Shown here piece by piece: positions 7,161 through 15,929 of a stretch of 32,909 bases of DNA; positions within the stretch are counted from its first letter, which is position 1, and every line of letters begins with the position of its first letter. Position numbers and translations under genes: made by a program. A model generated the notes under the pieces. The model was not told the DNA's origin. It saw nothing but the letters and a program-made list of their open reading frames with translations, and did not search any database. The stretch is taken from NCBI RefSeq assembly GCF_009649175.1, contig NZ_WJPO01000035.1:1-32909 (forward strand). The letters run 5' to 3'. This DNA is from Rhodovulum strictum (GTDB lineage: Bacteria; Pseudomonadota; Alphaproteobacteria; Rhodobacterales; Rhodobacteraceae).

Positions 7161-7703
7161 ATAGCCCGCAGACCTCACAACGCGCCGCCTACCCGGGAAA
7201 CTGGTCCCCGCGTGAACGAGCGCATTCGTGCCCCCGAAATCCGCCTTATCGGCGCGGATGGCGAGAATATCGGCGTCGTGTCCCCCGAGCGGGCGATGGC
7301 CCTTGCGGCAGAAGCGGGGCTCGACCTCGTCGAGATCTCGCCGAACGCCACGCCTCCGGTCTGCAAGATCATGGATTTCGGCAAGTTCAAGTACGAGACC
7401 CAGAAGCGCGAATCCGAGGCGCGCAAGAAGCAGAAGATCATCGAGATCAAGGAGGTCAAGTTCCGCCCGAACACCGACACCCATGATTACGAGGTCAAGA
7501 TGCGCAGCGTGGTGCGTTTCCTCGAAGACGGCGACAAGGTGAAGGTCACGCTGCGCTTCCGCGGCCGCGAGATGGCGCACCAGAATCTGGGGCGCGACCT
7601 GCTGGAACGGGTGGCCGAGGACGTCAAGGAAATCGGCAAGGTCGAGAACATGCCCAAGCTCGAAGGGCGTCAGATGGTGATGATGATCGGGCCGGCCAAG
7701 TAG
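7161..7703 (+). CDS. infC: Translation initiation factor IF-3 with apparent ATA start (180 aa)
   Basis: IF-3 binds the 30S subunit, prevents premature 50S joining and checks start-codon/initiator pairing. The N-domain ([20 protein letters not shown]), the linker with [18 protein letters not shown], and the C-domain ([17 protein letters not shown] ... [10 protein letters not shown]) are complete. The conserved N-terminal leader [16 protein letters not shown] lies upstream of the first GTG (7212), and no ATG, GTG or TTG precedes it in frame after the stop at 7119. The codon at the expected start is ATA (7161-7163), with AAAAGGA about 8 bases upstream. Rare start codons in infC (ATT in E. coli) let IF-3 repress itself, so this is credible. 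The gene stands alone, without rpmI-rplT. Confidence 0.93.
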   Translation: MARRPHNAPPTRETGPRVNERIRAPEIRLIGADGENIGVVSPERAMALAAEAGLDLVEISPNATPPVCKIMDFGKFKYETQKRESEARKKQKIIEIKEVKFRPNTDTHDYEVKMRSVVRFLEDGDKVKVTLRFRGREMAHQNLGRDLLERVAEDVKEIGKVENMPKLEGRQMVMMIGPAK

Positions 7704-7730
7704 CCGCCCGACCGCGCCATGGACCACGAG

Positions 7731-7757
7731 GGGCCGTCCGCCGGGGCGGCCCTTTTG
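7731..7757 (+). terminator. Rho-independent terminator after infC
   Basis: GGGCCGTCC (from 7731) pairs with GGGGCGGCCC (ending about 7752) across a short loop, with one bulge, and the stem runs into CTTTT. Confidence 0.75.
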
Positions 7758-7760
7758 CGT

Positions 7761-7775
7761 GAAACAGCCTGTTTC
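7761..7775. promoter_or_regulatory. Short palindrome upstream of the chemotaxis transducer gene
   Basis: GAAACA (7761-7766) and TGTTTC (7770-7775) form a perfect dyad with a 3-base centre, about 120 bases before the transducer start. Possible operator; the regulator is unknown. Confidence 0.25.
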
Positions 7776-7893
7776 TGCCTAAAACTCGACGCATACCCCA
7801 TGCCGCCACAGAAGCGGTAACGACCGGTCAACATTCTGCTGCTTTCTTCGGCCAGGACAGCCGCGAACAAACCGACAGAGGTCGAACCGCATC

Positions 7894-9234
7894 ATGGAAA
7901 AACGTGAACCCGCCCGCCTGTGGGCCTACGGTCTCGACCGCAAGACCCGGGACTCGCTCAGGGAGGCGGGAAAGATCGTCATCCCGCATCTCGACGAGCT
8001 GCTGGAGGAGTTCTACTCCGATGTCGACAAGACCAAGGAATGGTCCGACTTCTTCAATAAGCCGGGCCTGCGGCTTCATGCCAAGAACAAGCAGAAGGAA
8101 CATTGGATCAAGATGTTCACCTGCGACTACGCGCAGGACTACTTCGAAGCCGCCGACAGGATCGGCCGGATCCATTTCCGCATCGGCCTGCCGTTTCGCC
8201 ACTATGTCGCCTCTTACGCCCGCGTTTCGGCCCGGTTGCAGAAAATGCTGGCGGCCGAGGCAAGCCGCGGCCTGCCCTTCATTGGCCAGCGGCGGACGAA
8301 CGATCTGGTCGACGCGCTCAGCCGCGGGCTGTTGCTCGACATCGAGCTTGCGATCACCGGCTTCCAGAACGCCCAGACCGAGGAGTTCGAGGCCCGGCTG
8401 CATGCCCTTGGCGAAAGCTTCGAGGCCGAGGTTGGCCGGGTCGTCGATGTGCTGCACGCCTCGATGGACCAGTTGCACAGCGCCGCCGACGGCCTTGACG
8501 ACGAGATAACCGGCGCCCGGCACGGGGCGGGCTCGGTCTCGGCCAACGCCGCCCAGATTGCCACCAGCACCCAGTCCGTCGCCGCCGCGATCGAGGAACT
8601 GTCGGCCTCGATCACGTCGATCACCAAGGATGTCGTCGCTGCCGCCTCGGCCTCTGTCACCGCCGCGGCCGAGGCCGAGGCCTCGTCGGCTCAGGTTGTC
8701 ACGCTTCAGACCGCCGTCGAGGAGATCGGCGAGGTGGTCAGCCTGATCTCGTCGATCGCGCGCCAGACCAACCTCTTGGCCGTCAACGCCACGGTCGAGG
8801 CCGCCCGCGCCGGCGATGCGGGCAAGGGCTTTGCCGTTGTCGCCTTCGAGGTCAAGGCGCTGGCCCAGCGCATCAGCGAGGCGACCGCCTCGATCACCGA
8901 CCGTATCGGTCGCATCCAGACCGAAAGCGGCTCGATGGCCTCGCGGATGGCGGGTGTGGGCGAAAGCGTCAAGCGGGTGAAGGAGTTCACCGAAAGCATC
9001 CGGACCGCGGTGGACGAACAGAAGCTTGCCGCGCAGCACATCACCTCGCATGCCGAATCGACCGCCGCGAGCAGCAACGAGATGGCCGACATGATCCACG
9101 ACGTCTCGTCCCGGGTCGAGCGGACCGGCACGACCTCGGGCACGTTGAAACATGCCGTGGCCACGGTATCGGGCGAGACGATGACGCTTTCGGAACGGGT
9201 GCGCAGCTTCCTCGGCTCGCTGCGCGCGGCCTAG
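7894..9234 (+). CDS. Globin-coupled (HemAT-like) soluble methyl-accepting chemotaxis protein (446 aa)
   Basis: The protein senses a gas, probably oxygen, through haem and signals to CheA/CheW. The N-terminal ~170 residues are a sensor globin; the proximal haem ligand is likely His94 in [15 protein letters not shown] (90-104), a hallmark of globin-coupled sensors. There is no membrane segment, so it is cytoplasmic. The C-terminal half is a coiled-coil signalling domain with the conserved MCP hairpin tip [20 protein letters not shown] at about 288-307 followed by [12 protein letters not shown]. The receptor end lacks a CheR-docking pentapeptide. The ATG at 7894 has GAGG about 12 bases upstream. 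No other chemotaxis gene is adjacent, so it feeds a system encoded elsewhere. Confidence 0.9.
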   Translation: MEKREPARLWAYGLDRKTRDSLREAGKIVIPHLDELLEEFYSDVDKTKEWSDFFNKPGLRLHAKNKQKEHWIKMFTCDYAQDYFEAADRIGRIHFRIGLPFRHYVASYARVSARLQKMLAAEASRGLPFIGQRRTNDLVDALSRGLLLDIELAITGFQNAQTEEFEARLHALGESFEAEVGRVVDVLHASMDQLHSAADGLDDEITGARHGAGSVSANAAQIATSTQSVAAAIEELSASITSITKDVVAAASASVTAAAEAEASSAQVVTLQTAVEEIGEVVSLISSIARQTNLLAVNATVEAARAGDAGKGFAVVAFEVKALAQRISEATASITDRIGRIQTESGSMASRMAGVGESVKRVKEFTESIRTAVDEQKLAAQHITSHAESTAASSNEMADMIHDVSSRVERTGTTSGTLKHAVATVSGETMTLSERVRSFLGSLRAA

Positions 9235-9379
9235 GATCGGCCCGGCCGCCGCCAATCCCGGCGGCAATCGACCGGCCCGGCTTCGGCACCCGCCGGGGTC
9301 GAGACCGGGGGAATCGCCTCATCCGCCACCGCTCGCCCCCTTGCTTCCCTGAGTTGCAGAATTCATACGGCGCTTGACT

Positions 9380-9397
9380 CACGATCCCGTGATCGTG
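9380..9397. promoter_or_regulatory. Palindrome in the promoter region of the diheme cytochrome gene
   Basis: CACGATC (9380-9386) and GATCGTG (9391-9397) are perfect inverted arms with a 4-base centre, 85 bases before the cytochrome start. The word CGCTTGAC is repeated on both sides (9371 and 9401). A TTGACT just before it could be a -35. This looks like an operator for an unknown regulator. Confidence 0.45.
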
Positions 9398-9481
9398 TGA
9401 CGCTTGACCCCATGGTGCGGATGCCCACGGGGCGAAATGCTGTTCCCGGGACATTTCTACCGCTGTTCAGGGAGGGAACGG

Positions 9482-10387
9482 ATGACGACGGTCAAGGATT
9501 TGCGCAAGGCGATCACGGGGTTGGTGTTCTGCGGCGGCGCCGTCATGGCGATGGCTGCCCATGCCGACGGAGACGACGACGAGTACGAAGAACAGGAACA
9601 TCTGGAAAGACCGCTGAGTCTGGCAGAGCAACTGGCCAAGGATCTGGCCGCCGGAGCCAAGAGCTTTGAAGGCGATGCCGCGGTGGTCGAGGAACTGATC
9701 CTGCGCCGCGGCCTGCCGATCCCCTACAGCTATGTCGACATGCTGATGCACACGCCGAACGCCTTTGGCACCGGGCCGGCCTGCGTGGTCTGCCATTCCA
9801 ATGCCGACCCCGCGAAAAGCTATCGCGGCCTCGATCTGTCCTCGTGCGAGGGCATCCGCACCGGCGCGACCGAGGAACCGGCGCGGGCGCTGTTCGTGCC
9901 GGGCGAGAACCCGTCCAAGGAAATTCTCGGCCGCAGGCTGCGCAACAACCGCATGCCCTTCGGCATCGGCTACCAGCTTGCGACCGGTTCGCCCAGCATC
10001 GACATCGTCGAGGACTGGATCCGCGAGGGCGCAGTGGATGACGACCATTTCCGGGAAACCGTGCTGCCGCTGTTCGCGACCGAGGGGGCCTTTGGCCATG
10101 ACCTTCCGGCCTGCACCGACTGCCACATGTCGAATCAGGAACCGCCCAGCTTTCACGAACTGGACCTGACCTCGTTCCAGGGCATCATGCTGGGTGCCGA
10201 TTCGGTGGCGAAGGGGGTCGAGAACGCGACCAAGGTCGTGATCCCCGGCAATCCCGAGGCCAGCCCGATCTTTCAGCATCTGGTCGAGAACCGCATGCCC
10301 CCGGGCATCAGCCCGCTGGAGGATCGCGACCATCCCAACACGCTGATCCTGTTCGAATGGGTCCGGCAGGGGGCGCCGTGCGACTGA
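9482..10387 (+). CDS. Periplasmic diheme c-type cytochrome (301 aa)
   Basis: A signal peptide of about 28 residues (ending MAAHA) is followed by an acidic patch and two tandem cytochrome-c-like repeats. Each has a CxxCH haem site, CVVCH at 101-105 and CTDCH at 211-215, and a likely distal Met ligand, RMPFG (Met158) and RMPPG (Met272). Each repeat ends in a similar helix, DWIREGA and EWVRQGA, showing internal duplication; the style resembles PSCyt1-type cytochromes. The ATG at 9482 has GGGAGGG 7 bases upstream; earlier in-frame ATGs would bury the signal peptide. It overlaps the next gene by 10 bases, so the two products probably work together in periplasmic electron transfer. The redox partner is unknown. 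Confidence 0.85.
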   Translation: MTTVKDLRKAITGLVFCGGAVMAMAAHADGDDDEYEEQEHLERPLSLAEQLAKDLAAGAKSFEGDAAVVEELILRRGLPIPYSYVDMLMHTPNAFGTGPACVVCHSNADPAKSYRGLDLSSCEGIRTGATEEPARALFVPGENPSKEILGRRLRNNRMPFGIGYQLATGSPSIDIVEDWIREGAVDDDHFRETVLPLFATEGAFGHDLPACTDCHMSNQEPPSFHELDLTSFQGIMLGADSVAKGVENATKVVIPGNPEASPIFQHLVENRMPPGISPLEDRDHPNTLILFEWVRQGAPCD

Positions 10388-11469
10388 GCCTGACGCGGCG
10401 AAGCGTTCTGGTGGCACCGTTGCTGCTGCTCCCCGCGCGGCGGGCTGCCGCCGCGCAACCCTTGGCCAGCTTGCGGGTCTGGCAGACGGAAAACGCGGTA
10501 CTCACCCCGCCGACGCTTGCCGAGGGAAAGCTGTTCTTCTGCGGCACCACGCATGCGGGCTGCATCCTGCCCGAGGCCGAGGCCCCGCTCTGGCAGCGCC
10601 CGCACGACCTGCCCGGCCCAGCCGCCTTCCGGCCAAGGGTGCTGGGCGAGCGGGTGATCGTCGGCGGCCGCGGCGGCATCGCCTGCCTGAACCGCGCGGA
10701 TGGCAGCGAGATCTGGCGCCATGTCGCCGAGATCGAAACCGGGGTGCCGGTGCTGGACCGCGACAGCGTGGTGTTCGGCGACGGCCACCGGATCGTCGCC
10801 CGCGATCTGGAGAGCGGCGCGGAACGCTGGCGCTTTGCCGCCGTGCCCGACACGATGGCCGCCTATGCGCCCTGCATCCTTGGCCCGCATGTCTTTGCAG
10901 GGCCGGGGGACGGCGTTCTTTATTGTCTCGATCTTGCCTCGGGGGCGCTGGTCTGGGCGCAGGAGCGGCGCCGCCTGTGGCAATATCTGCGCCAGATCCA
11001 TGCCGCCGAGGGGTTGCTGGTCGCGGGCAGCTACAAGGAACAGCTTTTCGGCATCGCGCCCGGGGATGGCCGCATCCTGTGGCAATTCGTGGCCGGGAAT
11101 TTCATCAATTCCCATCACCTGAGCGGCGATCTGGCCTGTCTGTGGTCGCCGACCGGCTGGGTCTATGCCATCGACATCCGGACCGGCGCGGTGCGCTGGC
11201 GCCATCAGACCACCGATTACGGCCCAGGCGGCGACAACTGGGCCTCGTTGATGGCGGAACTCGCCAGCCGCTCGGGGCGGCTTTACACGCTCGACATGAA
11301 GGATACGCTGCGGCTTCTCGATCTTGGCGATGGCGCGCTGCGCACCTCGGGCCGCGTCCCGGGGCGGGTGCGCCATGCGGTGCTGCCGCTTGACGATCAG
11401 CGGGTGGTCTTTCCGATGATGGATGGCAGCCTGCTGATGACACGGGCACCCACAATCGACGGCGACTGA
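10378..11469 (+). CDS. PQQ-like beta-propeller repeat protein, exported (363 aa)
   Basis: The GTG at 10378 lies inside the cytochrome gene with GGCAGGGGG in front of it, so translation is coupled. The N-terminus [22 protein letters not shown] is a Tat-like twin-arginine signal. The body is made of short beta-blade repeats with the pattern (D/G)G-x-(I/L)-x-W, such as [42 protein letters not shown] and [11 protein letters not shown], as in PQQ-dependent dehydrogenases and BamB. It is shorter than true quinoprotein dehydrogenases (about 550-600 aa), and I see no clear PQQ or calcium ligands, so it may be a non-catalytic scaffold or substrate-binding partner. The coupled diheme cytochrome supports a redox role. 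Confidence 0.75.
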   Translation: MRLSLTRRSVLVAPLLLLPARRAAAAQPLASLRVWQTENAVLTPPTLAEGKLFFCGTTHAGCILPEAEAPLWQRPHDLPGPAAFRPRVLGERVIVGGRGGIACLNRADGSEIWRHVAEIETGVPVLDRDSVVFGDGHRIVARDLESGAERWRFAAVPDTMAAYAPCILGPHVFAGPGDGVLYCLDLASGALVWAQERRRLWQYLRQIHAAEGLLVAGSYKEQLFGIAPGDGRILWQFVAGNFINSHHLSGDLACLWSPTGWVYAIDIRTGAVRWRHQTTDYGPGGDNWASLMAELASRSGRLYTLDMKDTLRLLDLGDGALRTSGRVPGRVRHAVLPLDDQRVVFPMMDGSLLMTRAPTIDGD

Positions 11470-11686
11470 GCCGCCGGACAGGCTGTCGGACCCAGCGCCG
11501 CTGATGCCCTTGTCACACGCGATGCCCGGGCGATTCGGCCGACAGGCGGGAAGCCCGGGTAGCCCCCCGGCACGCGGCATCTGCAAAGACGACTGACAGG
11601 GCGCCCTGGATCGGGCCATATCGTCCCGCGCGAATCGCCCGGCCGCGGGCGGGGCATCGACGCAAGGCAGAGGGCAGGACGCTGGC

Positions 11687-13600
11687 ATGCTGAAACTCGA
11701 CGACAACACCTTGCCGCTGGTGCTGACCGGCCTGACGCTGGCCGGGATGGTGGTGGCGGGGATCGCGCAATGGGCGCTGCCGGCGGAATGGGCCTGGGGG
11801 CCGGTGCTTGCCGCGGCCGCGCTGCTGCTGGTCTATGCCGCGGGCGGCATCCCGGCGGGTGCGCGGGCGCTGGGTGCGCTCTGGCGCGAGCGGGTGCTGG
11901 ATATCGACCTGTTGATGGTGATCGCCGCGCTGGCCGCCGCGGCCGTCGGGGCCGCCTTCGAGGGGGGCGTCCTGCTGGCGCTGTTCAGCCTGTCGACGAC
12001 GCTGGAAAGCCGCGCGATGGGCCGCGCGCGCCGCGCCATCGAGGCGCTGATGGAACTGCGCCCCGACCGCGCGCTGCGCCGCACCGCCACCGGCACCGAG
12101 GAAGTGGCGGTCGAAACGCTTGTTCCGGGCGATGTCGTGATCCTGCGCCCCGGCGCGCGGGTGCCGGTCGATGGCGTGATCGTCGAGGGCGAGGGCGCGC
12201 TGGACGAGGCCACCATCACCGGCGAATCGGTGCCGGTCCACAAGACGCCCGGCGCGCAGGTCTTCGAGGCGACGGTGAACCTGCATGGCGTGCTGGCCGT
12301 CCGCGTCGCCCGGCCGCTGTCCGAAAGCACGGTCGCGCGGATGATCGCGCTGGTGACCCAGGCGCAGGCGGCGCGTGCACCGTCCGAACGGTTCTCGGCC
12401 TGGTTCGGCCAGCGCTATACGGTCGCGGTGCTGGTGGGCGCGGTGCTGGCCTTTGCCGCGTTCCTGGGGCTGGGGCTTGGCTGGCACGCGGCGCTTTACA
12501 AGGCGGCAACGCTGCTGGTGGCGGCCAGCCCCTGCGCCATCGTGATCTCGGTGCCCGCGGCGATCCTGTCGGCGCTGTCGGCGGGCGCGCGGGGCGGCGT
12601 GCTGTTCAAGGGCGGCGCGGCGCTGGAAACGCTGGCCTCGGTCTCGACCTTTGCCTTTGACAAGACCGGCACGCTGACCACCGGGCGACAGGAGGTGGTG
12701 GGGCTGCATTGCGCGGGGGACGAGTCGGATTTCCTCGCCCGGCTTGCCGGGGTCGAGGCCCATTCCGAACACCCCATCGCCGACGCGATCCGCCGTCTGG
12801 CCGAGGCGCGCGGCATCGCCCCGATCGAGGTGCGCGAGGCGCGCGCGGTGCCGGGCGAGGGCATGGTGGGCGTCGATGACGAGGGCATGATCTGGGCCGG
12901 AAACGCGCGGCTGGCGCAACGGATGGGCGCGCGCGGCGTCGAACAGGAAACCCGCGCGCTGATCGACAGCCTGCATGCGGTGCCGCAGACGCTGGTCCTG
13001 CTGGGGCGCGGCCCGCGCATCCTGGGCGCGGTGATGGTCGAGGACCGGCTGCGCGACAGCGCCCCCGCCGGGCTGGCTGCGCTGCGCCGGGGCGGGGTGC
13101 GGCATGTGGCGATGATGACCGGCGACCGGCGCGCGGTGGCCGAGCGGGTGGCGCAGCCGCTGGGGATCGAGCCTGCCGCGATCCATGCCGAACTGCGCCC
13201 CGAGGACAAGCTGCGGCTGGTCTCGGAGATGGCGGGCCGGAGCCGCGTCGCCTTTGTCGGCGATGGAGTCAACGATGCCGCGGCGCTGGCGCGGGCGGAT
13301 GTGGGTATCGCGATGGGCGCGGCGGGCTCCGAGGTGGCGTTGCAGGCCGCCGACGTGGCGCTGCTGTCCGAGGATATCGGCCGGCTTGCCGCGGCCCATG
13401 CGCTGGCGCGCCGGACCGCGCGGATCATCCGCCAGAACCTGATCTTTGCCATGGGCGCGATGGTGACGATGGTGGTGATCGGTGTCTTCTTTCATCTGCC
13501 GCTGCCGGTCGCGGTCATCGGCCACGAAGGCGGCACCGTGCTGGTCGTGCTGAACGGCCTGCGCCTGCTGGCAGACCCGATCCGCAAGCGAAGCCGGTAG
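11687..13600 (+). CDS. Heavy-metal-translocating P1B-type ATPase, Zn/Cd-like (637 aa)
   Basis: This inner-membrane pump uses ATP to export divalent metal. All P-type signatures are present: TGES at 178-181 (actuator), the metal-site SPC at 281-283 in helix 6, DKTGT at 325-329 with the phosphorylated Asp325, the P1B-specific HP in EAHSEHP near 360, MMTGDRR near 480 and GDGVNDAAAL near 525. SPC with the C-terminal GHEGGTVLVVLNGLRLL fits the Zn2+/Cd2+/Pb2+ (ZntA/CadA) group rather than copper pumps. It has no N-terminal metal-binding domain, which makes it short. It is preceded by 217 bp without a gene and converges with the kinase gene with an 8-bp gap. No MerR or ArsR regulator adjoins it. Confidence 0.92.
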   Translation: MLKLDDNTLPLVLTGLTLAGMVVAGIAQWALPAEWAWGPVLAAAALLLVYAAGGIPAGARALGALWRERVLDIDLLMVIAALAAAAVGAAFEGGVLLALFSLSTTLESRAMGRARRAIEALMELRPDRALRRTATGTEEVAVETLVPGDVVILRPGARVPVDGVIVEGEGALDEATITGESVPVHKTPGAQVFEATVNLHGVLAVRVARPLSESTVARMIALVTQAQAARAPSERFSAWFGQRYTVAVLVGAVLAFAAFLGLGLGWHAALYKAATLLVAASPCAIVISVPAAILSALSAGARGGVLFKGGAALETLASVSTFAFDKTGTLTTGRQEVVGLHCAGDESDFLARLAGVEAHSEHPIADAIRRLAEARGIAPIEVREARAVPGEGMVGVDDEGMIWAGNARLAQRMGARGVEQETRALIDSLHAVPQTLVLLGRGPRILGAVMVEDRLRDSAPAGLAALRRGGVRHVAMMTGDRRAVAERVAQPLGIEPAAIHAELRPEDKLRLVSEMAGRSRVAFVGDGVNDAAALARADVGIAMGAAGSEVALQAADVALLSEDIGRLAAAHALARRTARIIRQNLIFAMGAMVTMVVIGVFFHLPLPVAVIGHEGGTVLVVLNGLRLLADPIRKRSR

Positions 13601-13608
13601 ACCCCGGC

Positions 13609-14595
13609 TCAGACCGGGCGGAACAGCGTCAGCCCTTCGAGCACGGCATGGGCGGTGCGCACCGCCCGGTTGAGGTAAAGCCGGATCCGCGGATCGCCGG
13701 GCGCAAGGCGCGGCATCGTCCAGCCGACCGAGACCAGCGTGCGCAGCATCACGAAGACCGGCAGCATCGCAAGGTCATGCTCAGTCAGCGGGCGCTGCGT
13801 GGCGTAGCCCTCGATCAGCCCCGTCGCGATCGCGTCAAGCGCCGGTTCCTCCAGGTTCTGCGCAAGCGCCGTGCCCAGATCGTACAGCCGGAAACCGAAA
13901 CCGCTGTCGTCGAAGTCGATCAGCCTTGCGTGATGGGCATCGCACAGGATGTTCTCGCGCAGCAGATCGGCATGGATCAGCCCCTGATCGGCGCCGCGGG
14001 CGGCATAGTCCGACAACCGCTCGCGGGCAAAGCGGCGGGCCTCCTGCAACAGGATCGCCTCGGCCTCGCTGGCGGCGGGGTGGTCCCAGAACCGGCCCCA
14101 GAAGGGCGCGGGCCCCAGGAACCCCTCGATGTCCCAATGCGGGCGGCTGAACCAGGGCGGCAGGGTGATCCGGTCGGTGGCGACATGCAGTTGCGCGACG
14201 GCCCGGCCGACGCTGGCATAGCGGCGCATCTGGTCGTCGGGCGTGCCGTCCAGCGGTTCGCCCCCTGCACCGATGGGCGCGCCCTCGACCCAGCTCAGCA
14301 CCGAGGCGATGCGCCCGTCGGCAAGCTGCGCCATCAGCGCGCCGTCCACCGTGCGCTGGGGCCGCGGCACGCCCAGCCCCGCCTCGGCCAGCGCATCCAT
14401 CCACCACAGTTCCGAGCGGATCGCCTCTTCGGTCTGATAGCCGCGGCGGTGCAGCCGCAGCACGCCCCGGCAGGCATCGGGCAGGGTCACCGCAAAGACC
14501 GCGTTCTCGCGATGCGAGATCGGGCACGGATCGGCGCAGCCGGTCCAGTGGCCCGTGGCCTCCCGGGCCAGCGTCAGGACTTCGGCATCGGTCAT
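13609..14595 (-). CDS. APH-family small-molecule kinase, probably hydroxylysine kinase-like (328 aa)
   Basis: The fold is that of aminoglycoside phosphotransferases and choline kinases. The catalytic loop is GLIHADLLRENIL with Asp210 and Asn215, and the metal-binding site is LIDFDDSGFGFRLYDLG with Asp228. The N-lobe lysine region is less clear. It overlaps by 4 bases (ATGA) with the upstream class III aminotransferase gene, which belongs to the family that acts on phosphorylated amino alcohols. In animals the pair HYKK (an APH-type kinase) and PHYKPL degrades 5-hydroxylysine, so the inferred role is phosphorylation of an amino alcohol such as hydroxylysine or ethanolamine. Antibiotic resistance is unlikely from the context. 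Confidence 0.75.
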   Translation of the reverse strand: MTDAEVLTLAREATGHWTGCADPCPISHRENAVFAVTLPDACRGVLRLHRRGYQTEEAIRSELWWMDALAEAGLGVPRPQRTVDGALMAQLADGRIASVLSWVEGAPIGAGGEPLDGTPDDQMRRYASVGRAVAQLHVATDRITLPPWFSRPHWDIEGFLGPAPFWGRFWDHPAASEAEAILLQEARRFARERLSDYAARGADQGLIHADLLRENILCDAHHARLIDFDDSGFGFRLYDLGTALAQNLEEPALDAIATGLIEGYATQRPLTEHDLAMLPVFVMLRTLVSVGWTMPRLAPGDPRIRLYLNRAVRTAHAVLEGLTLFRPV

Positions 14596-15866
14596 GCGGG
14601 TTCCTCCGTCCGGGCCAGCAGATCGTCGAGCGTCTCGACCAGAAGATCGGCATTCTCGCGCGAAAAGGGCAAGGGGGGGCGGATCTTCAGCGTGTTCATG
14701 TACCGCCCGATGCGGCCGGTCAGGATACCGCGCAGGCGCAGCCCCTCGACCAGCCGCTCGGCGAATCCGGTGGCCGGGCTGCCGTCGGGATGGACAAACT
14801 CGGCGCCCAGGAACAGCCCCGCGCCGCGTGCCTCGGCCAGAAGCGGATGGCGCAGCGCGCGCAGCCGGGCCAGCAGATGCGCCCCGACATCGCGCGCATT
14901 CGCGACCAGCCCTTCCTCCTCCAGCACATCCAGCGTGGCCAACGCCGCCGCGGCCGAAACCGGATTGCCGCCGAACGTGTTGAAATACCCGAAAGCGGTG
15001 CGGAAATCGGCCATGATGTCTGGCCGCGTCACCACCGCGCCGACCGGATGGCCGTTTGCCATCGGCTTGCCCAGCGTCACCACATCGGGCGCAAATCCCA
15101 GCCGCTCATGGCCCCAGAACGCATCGCCCAGCCGCCCGAACCCCGGCTGCACCTCGTCGGCCAGGATCAGCCCGCCCGCGCGCCGGATGACGGCAACCGT
15201 CGGGTCCAGAAACCCCCTGGGCAGCGTGGGGAAGCCCTCGTTCGCGAAGAACGGGCAAAGCATGAACCCGGCAAAGCCCTGGCCGGTATCCTCCAGCTCG
15301 GCGATGGCGCGGGCGACATTTGCGGCAAAGGCTGTGGCCTGCGCCTCGGGGCTGCCGCCCAGCGGGGTCAGGCTTTCGGGGGCGGGGACAAGGCGCACAT
15401 GGGCGGGATAGCCGCCGATGGGCGGGCGGCGCGTCGAGAGTTGGCTGACAGCAGAGGTGTTGCCGTGATAGGTGTTGTCGGTCGCGATCAGCCCGCGCGC
15501 GCCGGTCGCCGCCTGCGCCATGCGTAGTGCAACATCATTCGCCTCGGACCCGGTGCAGACCATGATCGCCTGGCTCAGCCCATGGCCCAGCGTCGCGGTC
15601 AGCCGCTCGATATAGTCCAGGATGGCGGTGTGCAGATAGCGCGTGTGGGTGTTCAGCGTTGCCGCCTGCCGGGCAATGGCCTCGACCACGCGGGGGTGGC
15701 AATGGCCGACATGGGGCACGTTGTTATAGGCGTCCAGATAGCGCCGACCCGAGGCATCCCATAGCCAGACCCCCTCGCCGCGCACCAGATGAACCGGTTC
15801 GGCATGGAAGGTGGGCACGTTCGGCCCCATCAGCCGGGCGCGGCGCTCAATCAGGGTTTCGCTCAT
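14592..15866 (-). CDS. Class III PLP aminotransferase-fold phospho-lyase, AGXT2L-like (424 aa)
   Basis: The enzyme uses pyridoxal phosphate; the Schiff-base lysine is probably Lys267 in VTLGKPMANGHPVG and the pyridine-nitrogen aspartate is Asp237 in ILADEVQPGFGRLG. The substrate-end motif AYNNVPHVGHCHPRV (46-60) and NTHTRYLH (72-79) are typical of the AGXT2L group, whose human members are phospho-lyases of phosphoethanolamine and 5-phosphohydroxylysine. The start at 15864-15866 has GAGGAGG 3 bases upstream and skips a nine-residue extension. The downstream kinase gene overlaps by 4 bases, so the two form a kinase-then-lyase route. The exact substrate cannot be read from the sequence. Confidence 0.8.
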   Translation of the reverse strand: MSETLIERRARLMGPNVPTFHAEPVHLVRGEGVWLWDASGRRYLDAYNNVPHVGHCHPRVVEAIARQAATLNTHTRYLHTAILDYIERLTATLGHGLSQAIMVCTGSEANDVALRMAQAATGARGLIATDNTYHGNTSAVSQLSTRRPPIGGYPAHVRLVPAPESLTPLGGSPEAQATAFAANVARAIAELEDTGQGFAGFMLCPFFANEGFPTLPRGFLDPTVAVIRRAGGLILADEVQPGFGRLGDAFWGHERLGFAPDVVTLGKPMANGHPVGAVVTRPDIMADFRTAFGYFNTFGGNPVSAAAALATLDVLEEEGLVANARDVGAHLLARLRALRHPLLAEARGAGLFLGAEFVHPDGSPATGFAERLVEGLRLRGILTGRIGRYMNTLKIRPPLPFSRENADLLVETLDDLLARTEEPA

Positions 15867-15929
15867 GGCCTCCTCGCCCGACTTGCGCCCCAATCTGGAA
15901 CCGGGGCGCGGGGCTTGGCAAGAGCGAGT

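Noticed and set aside
7828-9267. Long minus-strand frame opposite the chemotaxis transducer
   Set aside because: Gly/Asp/Arg-rich antisense shadow without ribosome binding site or domain.
11513-13525. Long minus-strand frame opposite the P-type ATPase
   Set aside because: Arg/His/Gln-rich shadow translation of a high-GC gene; the plus strand has all ATPase motifs.
13609-14595. Aminoglycoside-resistance gene
   Set aside because: The APH fold is shared by many metabolic kinases, and tight coupling with an AGXT2L-like enzyme points to metabolism.
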